Shown: positions 1 through 6,423, counted from the stretch's first letter. The stretch: 6,975 nucleotides of DNA from Paracoccaceae bacterium (GCA_007129775.1 SKUV01000343.1:1-6975), one strand, 5' to 3'. The notes: a model not told the origin generated them from the sequence alone. Program-made: numbers and translations.

Positions 1-26
1 CGCTCGCGCTCGTGAAAGGTCTTCAT
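1..26 (-). CDS. N-terminal fragment of a small protein, possibly DUF1476 / F1-ATPase zeta-inhibitor family
   Basis: Only the first eight codons lie in the window. They read MKTFHERE on the minus strand, with no stop before the window edge. The start is well supported: a GGAGG Shine-Dalgarno lies five bases upstream of the ATG. The N-terminus resembles the DUF1476 family, whose members usually begin M-x-x-F-x-x-R-E followed by Arg/Lys-Ala-Phe. In Paracoccus the family includes the zeta subunit, which inhibits the F1-ATPase. Eight residues are too few to prove this. The existence of a gene is fairly secure; the family is a guess from pattern memory. It lies downstream of the DUF2189 gene on the same strand, 119 bases away, so it may or may not be co-transcribed. 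Confidence 0.45.
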
Positions 27-31
27 CGGGG

Positions 32-36
32 CCTCC
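32..36 (-). promoter_or_regulatory. Shine-Dalgarno GGAGG for the edge gene
   Basis: On the minus strand GGAGG is followed by five bases and then ATG at 26-24. It is the strongest ribosome binding site in the window and is the main evidence that the truncated edge gene is real and starts here. Confidence 0.7.
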
Positions 37-105
37 GCAACGGTTTGCTGTGCTTGCCCCTCATATGACCGCGCGAACCCCGGCCCGCAAGCCCCGACCG
101 TGGCC

Positions 106-134
106 AAACGACGCCTTCCCGGGGCGCGGCGTCG
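106..134 (-). terminator. Hairpin after the DUF2189 gene, weak intrinsic terminator
   Basis: A perfect 7-bp inverted repeat, CGACGCC/GGCGTCG (109-115 and 128-134), encloses a 12-base loop. It begins 12 bases past the DUF2189 stop codon. On the minus strand the stem is followed by only three T residues (complement of 106-108), so termination strength is doubtful. It could equally reduce read-through or stabilise the 3' end of the mRNA. Confidence 0.4.
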
Positions 135-145
135 GACGGCGCGGC

Positions 146-922
146 TCAGTCGGGCAGCACCTTGCGGTAGAGGTGCCAGCTTGCGTGCCCCAGCACCGGC
201 AGCGCGAGAAACAGGCCCAGAAACACCGGCAGCATCGCCAGAAAGAGCGATCCTGCAATGATCGCGGCCCATGTCAGCATCGCCACCGGGCTGCGCGTCA
301 CCGCGCCGTAGCTGGTGATCATCGCGGTGACGAAATCCACCTCCTTGTCCAGCAGCAGCGGCAGGCTGATCACCATCACCGAAAACAGTGCCAGCGCCAT
401 CGCCCCGCCGATGACGGAGCCCACCAGCAGCATCGTCAGGCCCTCGGGCGTCATGAACAGCTTCTCTGCAAAGCTGCCCGCGAACGGGGTAAGCCCGAAA
501 AACAGCGCATAGACCGTATGTGCCACGAAGACCCAGAACATGAAGAAGACGAGGATCACCACCGCCATCGAGGGTATCTGGCGATCTTTCTCGGCAAAGA
601 CGACGCCCAGCACGGAATTCCAGTCCAGCGCCTCCTCGCGCTCGATCCGGCGGCTGACCTCGTAGAGGCCGACCGCGAGGAAGGGCGCGAGCAGCGGAAA
701 GCCCGCCGATAGCGGGATCAGCCACCATGTCTGCCCCGCCGCCGTCAGCACCATGTAAAGCATGAGCCCGCCCAGCACATAGACCGCGCTGAACAGTATG
801 CCGAAGGCCGGCGCGCGCTTGAAATCGGCGAGCCCGGCGCGCAGCACCTCCTTCAGATCATCCCGCGTGATGGCGCTGATCTCGGGGATGACAGATGGTT
901 GGCTCGTGGTCTCGTTGCTCAT
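146..922 (-). CDS. DUF2189 family integral membrane protein
   Basis: A 258-residue inner-membrane protein of unknown function, recognised as DUF2189 from its conserved blocks. One is AGFPLLAPFLAVGLYEVSRR at about residues 73-92. The other is the C-terminal LPVLGHASWHLYRK at about 241-254. A soluble N-terminus of about 38 residues (with ITRDDLKEVLRAGLADFKRAP) leads into hydrophobic stretches near 40-60, 64-87, 117-143, 160-190 and 212-243, suggesting five or six membrane segments. There is no cleavable signal peptide. The ATG is preceded by GAGGGTGAG at good Shine-Dalgarno distance. A weak promoter-like pair (TTGCGC, 18 bases, TACCAT, at 957-986) lies upstream on the minus strand. The gene follows prfB with a 131-base gap. 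The length is normal for the family. No catalytic residues are evident and no substrate can be inferred. Confidence 0.88.
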   Translation of the reverse strand: MSNETTSQPSVIPEISAITRDDLKEVLRAGLADFKRAPAFGILFSAVYVLGGLMLYMVLTAAGQTWWLIPLSAGFPLLAPFLAVGLYEVSRRIEREEALDWNSVLGVVFAEKDRQIPSMAVVILVFFMFWVFVAHTVYALFFGLTPFAGSFAEKLFMTPEGLTMLLVGSVIGGAMALALFSVMVISLPLLLDKEVDFVTAMITSYGAVTRSPVAMLTWAAIIAGSLFLAMLPVFLGLFLALPVLGHASWHLYRKVLPD

Positions 923-1053
923 GTCTCACCCTCGCGTTCGGCGCGTTTCCAAACCGATGGTAAGCCGCAATGCGGTTGGCGCGCAAGATGATGTTGCCGG
1001 TCGCGGGTGCGAGGGGTTTCGGGTGTGACGGGCGCGCGGAGACGCGAAGGGTC

Positions 1054-2181
1054 TCAGCCTTCGGCGCGGGCCTCCGCCCGGCTCTTGCCGGCCAGGTCGA
1101 GCGCAAGCGTTGCCGCCATGAAGCGATCCAGATCGCCGTCGAGCACGCCCTGGGTATCGGACGTCTCCACGTTGGTGCGCAGATCCTTCACCATCTGGTA
1201 GGGCTGCAGCACGTAAGAACGGATCTGGTTGCCCCAGCCGGCTTCGCCCTTGGCATCATGGGCCGCGCTGATCGCTTCGGTGCGCTTGCGCAACTCCAAC
1301 TCATAGAGCCGCGATTTCAGCGCGTTCATGGCGATCTCGCGGTTCTGGTGCTGGGATTTCTGGCTGGAGGTGGTGACGATGCCGGTGGGGATATGGGTGA
1401 TGCGCACTGCCGAATCGGTGGTGTTCACATGCTGGCCACCCGCCCCGGAAGAGCGGAAGGTATCCACACGGATGTCGTTGGGCAGCACCTCGATTTCGAT
1501 ATTGTCATCCACCACCGGATAGACCCAGACCGACGAGAACGAGGTATGCCGCCGCGCCGCGCTGTCATAGGGCGAGATGCGCACCAGCCGGTGCACACCG
1601 CTTTCTGATTTCAGCCAGCCATAGGCATTGTGCCCGCTGATGCGATAAGCGGCCGAGCGGATGCCGGCCTCCTCGCCCGCGCTTTCGGACATCAGTTCGA
1701 CCTTGTAGCCGCGCTTTTCGGCCCAGCGCACATACATCCGCGCCAGCATCGCCGCCCAGTCGCAGCTTTCGGTGCCACCGGCGCCGGCATTGATTTCAAG
1801 GAAGGTATCGTTGGCATCGGCCTCACCGTCGAGAAGCGCCTCCAATTCGCGCGCGGCGGCGGTTTCGGCCAGCGCCTTGAGCGTGGCCTCGGCCTCGGCC
1901 ACGATCTCGGCATCGCCCTCGGCCTCGCCCATCTCGATCAGTTCGATATTGTCGGCCAGTTCCTGCGCGATGGTGTCGTGGTTGGACAGCGCATCCATCA
2001 GCGCCTGTCGGTCGCGCATCAGCTTCTGCGCCCGCGGGGGATCGTTCCACAGGTCCGGATCCTCGATCATCGCGTTGAATTCCTCGAGCCGGTGCGGCGC
2101 GGTCTCGCGGTCCATCCGCTGGGCCAGCAGGGTCAGCGACTTGCGTATGGCGTCGATCGTGTTCTGCGTTTCTGCGCGCAT
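1054..2181 (-). CDS. prfB: Peptide chain release factor 2 (RF2)
   Basis: A cytoplasmic class I release factor that recognises UAA and UGA stop codons and triggers peptidyl-tRNA hydrolysis on the ribosome. The protein has 375 residues, normal for RF2. Visible elements are the N-terminal helical domain (about 1-110), the INAGAGGTESCDWA block (130-143), the stop-codon tripeptide region RISPYDS with S203-P204-Y205, and the catalytic loop SSGAGGQHVN with G248-G249-Q250. The tripeptide is SPY where E. coli has SPF. The start is the ATG at 2181, with GAGG eight bases upstream. The frame stays open back to an ATG at 2271, but that extension has no RF2 similarity and overlaps the candidate promoter. 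Unlike E. coli, the coding frame is continuous: there is no in-frame UGA or CUU-UGA slippery site near codon 25, so the classical autoregulatory +1 frameshift is absent. The gene itself ends in TGA. Confidence 0.97.
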   Translation of the reverse strand: MRAETQNTIDAIRKSLTLLAQRMDRETAPHRLEEFNAMIEDPDLWNDPPRAQKLMRDRQALMDALSNHDTIAQELADNIELIEMGEAEGDAEIVAEAEATLKALAETAAARELEALLDGEADANDTFLEINAGAGGTESCDWAAMLARMYVRWAEKRGYKVELMSESAGEEAGIRSAAYRISGHNAYGWLKSESGVHRLVRISPYDSAARRHTSFSSVWVYPVVDDNIEIEVLPNDIRVDTFRSSGAGGQHVNTTDSAVRITHIPTGIVTTSSQKSQHQNREIAMNALKSRLYELELRKRTEAISAAHDAKGEAGWGNQIRSYVLQPYQMVKDLRTNVETSDTQGVLDGDLDRFMAATLALDLAGKSRAEARAEG

Positions 2182-2218
2182 GGAGCGGGCCTCGTTCTGG
2201 CGGGGAGGGCGTGCGCCG

Positions 2219-2247
2219 GTGATAGCGCGATGGCCAAGGAGGGGCAA
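2219..2247 (-). promoter_or_regulatory. Candidate sigma-70 promoter for prfB
   Basis: On the minus strand, TTGCCC (2242-2247) is separated by 17 bases from TATCAC (2219-2224). Each hexamer matches four of six consensus positions. Transcription would begin near 2212 and give a leader of about 30 bases before the prfB ATG. It lies downstream of the hairpin that follows mrcA, which fits prfB being a separate unit. The matches are modest, so this is tentative. Confidence 0.35.
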
Positions 2248-2288
2248 GCAAGCGGGTGGCGCCCGGAACATGCCCCGCCCGCGCTCTC

Positions 2289-2312
2289 AAAACCGGGGCA
2301 ACCTGCGCCCGG
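2289..2312 (-). terminator. Candidate intrinsic terminator after mrcA
   Basis: Beginning 14 bases past the mrcA stop, the minus strand carries CCGGG, a 10-base loop, CCCGG (2293-2312), then TTTT (complement of 2289-2292). One extra G-U pair can close the base. The short stem and four-T tract make it weaker than the terminator after the amidase gene, but its position between mrcA and the putative prfB promoter is right. Confidence 0.45.
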
Positions 2313-2326
2313 CGGCGGCGCGCGAC

Positions 2327-4906
2327 TCAGTAAAGCCCGCCGGAACTGACGGTTCCGAAATCGGCCCGGGGCAGCGAACTGCCGGTGCCGCTTCCGCTGG
2401 CCGAGCCGCCGGTATCGCCGGTGCCGGTGGTGCCGGTGCTCATGCCCGGCAGGGCGCCGGCGCTTTCACTGAAGAGCGGCAGGTTGGAGCCCATGGCAAA
2501 GCCGCCGTCGATCAGCGCGTTGATGCCGAAAAGCGGCTCTTCGCCCTGACGGAAATATTCGGCCACCACATTCTGCCCGCTCGCGTTGTCGGGCAGGCGC
2601 GAGCCGGAAAACCGGTCGATCTTGATGAAATAGCCGCCCGGCGGCACGGCAAAGCGCCCGCCGCCGTATTTCTCGACCGCGACGCGCATGAAATCCTCGA
2701 AGATCGGGCCGCAAGTGCCGCCGCCCGAGGCACCGCGCAGGGTGCGCGGCCGGTCATAGCCCACATAGCAGCCGGTGACGATGTTGGAGGAAAAGCCGAC
2801 GAACCAGACGTCGCGGACATCGTTGGTGGTGCCGGTCTTGCCGGCGATCGGCACCGGCAGGTTGATGCGGCTCGCGGTGCCGCGCTGGACGACACCCTCC
2901 AGCATCGAGGTGAGCTGATAGGCGGTGATCGGGTCCATCACCCGCTCGCGCTGCGAACTGACGCGCGGCGCGAAACCGGCCGTCAGCGCCGCATCGGCGC
3001 AATCCACGCACTGGCGCTGGTCGTGGCGGTAGATGGTGCGGCCCCAGCGGTCCTGCACCCGGTCCACCAACGTCGGCTCCACCCGCTCGCCGCCATTGGC
3101 GAACATGGCGTAGGCCGCGACCATGCGGAACAGCGTGGTTTCCTGCGCGCCCAGCGCATTGGCGAGGAAAGGCTGCATCCGGTCATACACCCCGAAGCGC
3201 TCGGCATAGCCGGCGATCACCTCCATGGTGACCTCGCGCGCCAGCCGCACCGTCATCAGGTTGCGTGACATCTCGATGCCCACGCGCACCGGGGTCGGCC
3301 CGTAGAAGCGGTTGGAGGCGTTGGTCGGCCGCCAGACGCCATCGCCGGTCTCGACCTCGATCGGGGCGTCGATGACGATGGTCGCGGGGGTGAAGCCGGA
3401 ATCGAGCCCCGCCGCATAGACGAAGGGCTTGAACGCCGAGCCGGGCTGGCGCATCGCCTGGGTGGCGCGGTTGAAGACCGAATCCTGATAGGAAAAGCCG
3501 CCCTGCATCGCCAGAACGCGGCCGCTGTTGACATCCATCGCCATCAGCCCGCCCTGCACCTCGGGCACCTGACGCAGCGACCAGCGGCGAAAGCTGCCGT
3601 CATTGTTCAACACCCGCCGGACCATGACGACATCGCCCGTATCGACCAGATCGGAGGGCACGCGCGCCTGCCGGCCCAGCCCGCCATCCTCCAGCCGCTT
3701 GCGCGCCCATGTCACGTCATCGGCGGGGATACGGTGGCCGCCTTCGACCTCGTCGACGCCCTCGATGCCGATGCGGGCGCTGTTGCCCTCGGTCGACAGC
3801 ACGACCGCGGCATACCACCCTTCCACATCGCGGGGCAGCCCGCTGACGCTGGCCAGCGCGGCGCGCCATGCATCCTCGGAGGCCAGATCTTCGGGCTCCA
3901 GCCGCTCGCCGGTGCCGCGCCAGACGCCGCGCTCGCGGTCATAGCGCTCCAGCCCCCGGCGCAGGGCCGCCGCGGCAGCCTCCTGCAATTCCGCATCGAC
4001 CGTGGCGCGGATGGTTAGCCCGCCGCCGAAAAACTCCTGCTCGCCGAAGCTGCCCGACAGCTGGCGGCGAATCTCGTCGGTGAAATAGTCGCGCGGCGGC
4101 AGCGACTCGCGGAAGGACGGGAAATCGCCGGCCTGCACGGTGCGCAGGGGCTGGGAGCGCTCGTGCTCGAAGGTCTCCTCGTCGATGAAGCCGTTTTCCA
4201 GCATCTGCCCCAGCACCCAGTTGCGCCGCGCCGTCACCCGCTCGCGCGCACGCACCGGGTGATAGTTGGAGGGCGCCTGCGGCAGCGCGGCCAGAAACGC
4301 CGCCTCGCCGACGCTGAGTTCATCGAGCGTCTTGTTGAAATAGGTCTGGGCCGCGGCCACCACGCCATAGGAGTTCTGCCCGAGGAAAATCTCGTTCATG
4401 TAGAGTTCGAGGATGCGATCCTTGTCGAGCGTTTCCTCGATCCGGGTGGCGAGGATGATCTCCTTGATCTTGCGCTCGCCCGTGCGGTCGCCCGACAGAA
4501 GGAAGTTCTTCATCACCTGCTGGGTGATGGTGGAGGCGCCGCGCAGGTTCTGCCCGCGCGAGATCACGGCCTCATAGGCCGCCACCGCGATCCCGCGGGC
4601 ATCGAACCCGGAATGGGTGTAGAAATTCTTGTCCTCGGCCGAGATGAAGGCCCATTTCAGGATGTCGGGGATTTCCTCGATCGGCGCATAGAGCCGGCGC
4701 TCGTGGGCGAATTCGTCCATCAACACGCCTTCGCCGGAATAGATGCGGCTGATCGTGGGCGGGGTGTATTGCGCCAGTTGTTCGTGATTGGGCAGATCGT
4801 TGGAATACATCCAGAACACGCCGCCCACCGCCACCGCGGCAAAGAAGGCCCCCACGGTCAGCCAGCTGAAGATGCCGCCGAAAAAGGAAAGAATCGCTCG
4901 CAGCAC
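2327..4906 (-). CDS. mrcA: Penicillin-binding protein 1A, bifunctional transglycosylase/transpeptidase
   Basis: An 859-residue class A PBP anchored in the inner membrane. It polymerises lipid II into glycan strands and crosslinks the peptides in the periplasm. An N-terminal membrane anchor (about 7-34) is followed by the GT51 transglycosylase: catalytic E91 in SAEDKNFYTH, GASTITQQ (123-130), RKIKEI (145-150) and LELYMNEIFLGQ with E172. A middle insert (about 270-445) fits the PBP1A OB-like region. The transpeptidase has S490-A-F-K493, S547-R-N549 and K690-T-G-T-T. The tail (about 815-859) is Gly/Ser/Thr-rich and ends SGGLY. Only four cysteines occur: C633, C636, C713 and C732. The start is GTG: it gives the expected MLRAILSFFGG N-terminus, a TAA lies upstream in frame, and GGGG sits nine bases before it. 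An ATG at 4913 is in another frame. All catalytic motifs are intact. Confidence 0.97.
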   Translation of the reverse strand: MLRAILSFFGGIFSWLTVGAFFAAVAVGGVFWMYSNDLPNHEQLAQYTPPTISRIYSGEGVLMDEFAHERRLYAPIEEIPDILKWAFISAEDKNFYTHSGFDARGIAVAAYEAVISRGQNLRGASTITQQVMKNFLLSGDRTGERKIKEIILATRIEETLDKDRILELYMNEIFLGQNSYGVVAAAQTYFNKTLDELSVGEAAFLAALPQAPSNYHPVRARERVTARRNWVLGQMLENGFIDEETFEHERSQPLRTVQAGDFPSFRESLPPRDYFTDEIRRQLSGSFGEQEFFGGGLTIRATVDAELQEAAAAALRRGLERYDRERGVWRGTGERLEPEDLASEDAWRAALASVSGLPRDVEGWYAAVVLSTEGNSARIGIEGVDEVEGGHRIPADDVTWARKRLEDGGLGRQARVPSDLVDTGDVVMVRRVLNNDGSFRRWSLRQVPEVQGGLMAMDVNSGRVLAMQGGFSYQDSVFNRATQAMRQPGSAFKPFVYAAGLDSGFTPATIVIDAPIEVETGDGVWRPTNASNRFYGPTPVRVGIEMSRNLMTVRLAREVTMEVIAGYAERFGVYDRMQPFLANALGAQETTLFRMVAAYAMFANGGERVEPTLVDRVQDRWGRTIYRHDQRQCVDCADAALTAGFAPRVSSQRERVMDPITAYQLTSMLEGVVQRGTASRINLPVPIAGKTGTTNDVRDVWFVGFSSNIVTGCYVGYDRPRTLRGASGGGTCGPIFEDFMRVAVEKYGGGRFAVPPGGYFIKIDRFSGSRLPDNASGQNVVAEYFRQGEEPLFGINALIDGGFAMGSNLPLFSESAGALPGMSTGTTGTGDTGGSASGSGTGSSLPRADFGTVSSGGLY

Positions 4907-4935
4907 GCGCCATGACCCCGCATATTGACAGGGCC

Positions 4936-4964
4936 CTTATAGGCTGCGCGGCCTGCGGGGTCAA
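4936..4964 (-). promoter_or_regulatory. Near-consensus sigma-70 promoter of mrcA
   Basis: On the minus strand, TTGACC (4959-4964) and TATAAG (4936-4941) are separated by exactly 17 bases. Each hexamer matches five of six consensus positions, making this the best promoter in the window. Transcription would start near 4929, giving a leader of about 23 bases with the GGGG ribosome-binding element inside it. It lies downstream of the amidase terminator, so mrcA appears to have its own promoter. Confidence 0.75.
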
Positions 4965-4968
4965 AAGC

Positions 4969-4989
4969 ACGCGGCACGCGGAACGCGGA
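4969..4989. repeat. Three tandem 7-bp repeats next to the mrcA promoter
   Basis: On the plus strand the sequence reads ACGCGGC ACGCGGA ACGCGGA with no gaps, 21 bp in all. The array ends four bases upstream of the -35 hexamer of the mrcA promoter as read on the minus strand. The position suits an activator or other regulator binding site, but no known operator is recognised. In GC-rich DNA a short repeat of this kind can arise by chance or slippage. Confidence 0.6.
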
Positions 4990-5059
4990 TTACCGCCGGT
5001 TACGGGCATCACGATTGCTTGCGCTGGGCTGCGGCGGGCCGGCGGCGGGCGCTTGACGG

Positions 5060-5084
5060 AAAAAAACCGGCCCTCAGCGCCGGC
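5060..5084 (-). terminator. Intrinsic terminator of the amidase gene, overlapping its stop codon
   Basis: On the minus strand GCCGGC (5079-5084) pairs with GCCGGT (5066-5071), giving five Watson-Crick pairs plus one G-U. The seven-base loop contains the TGA stop of the amidase (5074-5076). A run of seven T residues (complement of 5060-5066) starts at the base of the stem. This is the clearest intrinsic terminator in the window, and it separates the amidase from the mrcA promoter. Confidence 0.75.
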
Positions 5085-6309
5085 GCAGCGCCGAACTCGC
5101 GGCCTCTTCGGCGGCCCAGCGCTGCAACGCCTCCACCACGCTGCGCGCCATTGCGGCGCGCCATTCGGCATCCTGAAGATCGGCCAGATCGCGGGGCGAG
5201 GACATGAAGCCCACCTCCAGCAGGATCGAGGGGATATCAGGCGCCTTGAGCACCGAAAACCCCGCCGCCTGACGCGGGCGCCGGTGCAGCCGCAAGCCGT
5301 TGGCCCGGATCGTGGCCACAAGCTGGTCGGCCAGCGCATCGGTGCGCGGGGTCGTCTCGGTCCGGGCAATCGACATCAGCACATTCGCGATCAGGTCATC
5401 CTGCGCGGTCAGATCGACGCCGGCCAGCAGGTCGGCGCGGTCGTGACGCTCGGCCAGCGCGGCGGCGGCGGCATCGGTGGCCTCGTCGGCCAGCGTGTAG
5501 ATCGTGGCGCCGGTGGCGCCGCCATCGGGCAGCGCATCGGCGTGAAGCGACAGGAAGACATCGGCACGGGCCTCGCGCGCGATCCGGATACGCCCTTCGA
5601 GCGAGACGAAGGCATCGGCATCGCGGGTCATCACCACCTCGAAGCCACCCGCCCGGCGCAACGCCTCGCGCAATTCGCGCCCGAAGGTCAGCATCAGGTC
5701 GGATTCGCGCAGCCCCTCGCGTTCGGCCCCCGGGTCGATGCCGCCATGGCCGGGGTCCAGCACCACGATCAGCGGCCCGTCGCCCGGGCGGCGCGGCGGG
5801 GCGGCGGGCAGCCCGGTGGCGGGCAGCCCCTCGAACAATGCGCCCTCGGGTACGCTGCGGGCAGTGAACTCGGCCTGCGGCACGGGCGACAGGGCCACCT
5901 GCAGCCGGGCGCGGCCAGTGGCCGCGTCGGTGCGCAACTCCGCGCTGTCGATGCCGTGGGGCCCGTCCAGTTCCAGCACCAGCCGCGACCAGCCCGGCTG
6001 CAGCGGGCCGTGGCGCAGCGCCTGCACCGCCGCCGGGCTGCCCGCTGCGGCCAGCGGGTCCTCACCGCGGAGCGCGGCGAAATCCACCTCGCGGAAATCG
6101 ACGACCAGCCGGGGCGGGCCATCCACCAGCCGCAGCCGATAGGGCACCGGCTGGCTGAGCCTCAGGTCGAGCGTGAGCCCCGGGCCCGATTGCGCCAGCG
6201 TCAGCCCCCCGGGAAGCGCGCGCGCCAGCGCCGTCAGCCCCTCCTGACCCAGCGCCGGTAGGGGAAGCAACAGCAACAGGGCGGCAAGGATCAGCCGCAA
6301 GTCTTTCAT
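5074..6309 (-). CDS. amiC: Exported N-acetylmuramoyl-L-alanine amidase, AmiC type (Amidase_3)
   Basis: A 411-residue periplasmic zinc amidase that cuts the bond between MurNAc and L-Ala, the reaction used to split septal peptidoglycan. The N-terminus is a Sec-type signal peptide: MKDLR, a Leu/Ala-rich core, and likely cleavage after PALG near 21. No twin-arginine motif is present, unlike E. coli AmiC. An AMIN-like domain (about 35-145) and a Pro-rich linker (about 160-178) precede the catalytic domain. Zinc ligands are H188 (DPGHGG), E202 (LRESDLML) and H256 (FLSLHAD). The catalytic E365 lies in ILLEVGF. Residues about 271-320 match the helical insertion that auto-inhibits E. coli AmiB/AmiC until an EnvC/NlpD-type activator binds. 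The ATG at 6309 was chosen because the signal peptide starts there; its ribosome binding site is weak. The next gene on the strand is mrcA. Confidence 0.95.
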   Translation of the reverse strand: MKDLRLILAALLLLLPLPALGQEGLTALARALPGGLTLAQSGPGLTLDLRLSQPVPYRLRLVDGPPRLVVDFREVDFAALRGEDPLAAAGSPAAVQALRHGPLQPGWSRLVLELDGPHGIDSAELRTDAATGRARLQVALSPVPQAEFTARSVPEGALFEGLPATGLPAAPPRRPGDGPLIVVLDPGHGGIDPGAEREGLRESDLMLTFGRELREALRRAGGFEVVMTRDADAFVSLEGRIRIAREARADVFLSLHADALPDGGATGATIYTLADEATDAAAAALAERHDRADLLAGVDLTAQDDLIANVLMSIARTETTPRTDALADQLVATIRANGLRLHRRPRQAAGFSVLKAPDIPSILLEVGFMSSPRDLADLQDAEWRAAMARSVVEALQRWAAEEAASSALRRR

Positions 6310-6337
6310 GACTACTGCCCGTTTATCGTTTCGGCGC

Positions 6338-6366
6338 AGTCTAGCCCAGAGCGCTCCCTGCAGCAA
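6338..6366 (-). promoter_or_regulatory. Possible promoter for the amidase gene
   Basis: On the minus strand, TTGCTG (6361-6366), 17 bases and TAGACT (6338-6343) form a weak sigma-70-like pair: three and four matches of six. The predicted start near 6331 would give a leader of about 22 bases. A promoter is needed somewhere in this divergent region, but this exact site is uncertain. Confidence 0.25.
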
Positions 6367-6423
6367 AGTGCAATCGGCGCGGCACAGGCGGCCAATGAAG
6401 ACGTGAGCGCGACACCTGCGCGC

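Noticed and set aside
50..712. 220-codon open frame on the plus strand opposite the DUF2189 gene
   Set aside because: His/Arg/Gln-rich with no motif and no good ribosome binding site; the opposite strand encodes a clear membrane protein over the same bases.
1039..1055. Inverted repeat GAGAC/GTCTC at the end of prfB as a terminator
   Set aside because: The stem is only 5 bp with a seven-base loop and no T-run follows on the minus strand.
2119..2136. CTGACC in prfB as a remnant of the frameshift site
   Set aside because: The TGA is out of frame, there is no CTT-TGA context or spaced internal Shine-Dalgarno, and the zero frame is open and matches RF2 throughout.
2182..2271. 30-residue N-terminal extension of prfB to an upstream ATG
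   Set aside because: It has no similarity to RF2, no clear ribosome binding site, and overlaps the candidate promoter; the ATG at 2181 gives a normal-length RF2.
1772..3268. 498-codon open frame on the plus strand opposite prfB and mrcA
   Set aside because: It crosses two real genes and their intergenic region; its composition switches from Ser/Ala/Arg to Ala/Gly/His/Arg and follows the codon structure of the opposite strand.
4891..4895. GAATC (GANTC, CcrM methylation site) inside the first codons of mrcA as a cell-cycle control site
   Set aside because: It lies downstream of the predicted transcription start, and several other GANTC sites occur within genes here, so one copy is not evidence of regulation.
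4572..5369. 265-codon minus-strand frame running through the amidase-mrcA boundary, including the ATG at 4913
   Set aside because: It overlaps the 3' part of the amidase, the terminator, the mrcA promoter and the mrcA start in the wrong frame; its product is Arg/Ala-rich and resembles no family.
4912..6261. 449-codon open frame on the plus strand opposite the amidase gene
   Set aside because: It is antisense to a well-supported amidase, is rich in Arg, Gln, His and Gly with no recognisable domain, and is the kind of long shadow frame expected in GC-rich DNA.
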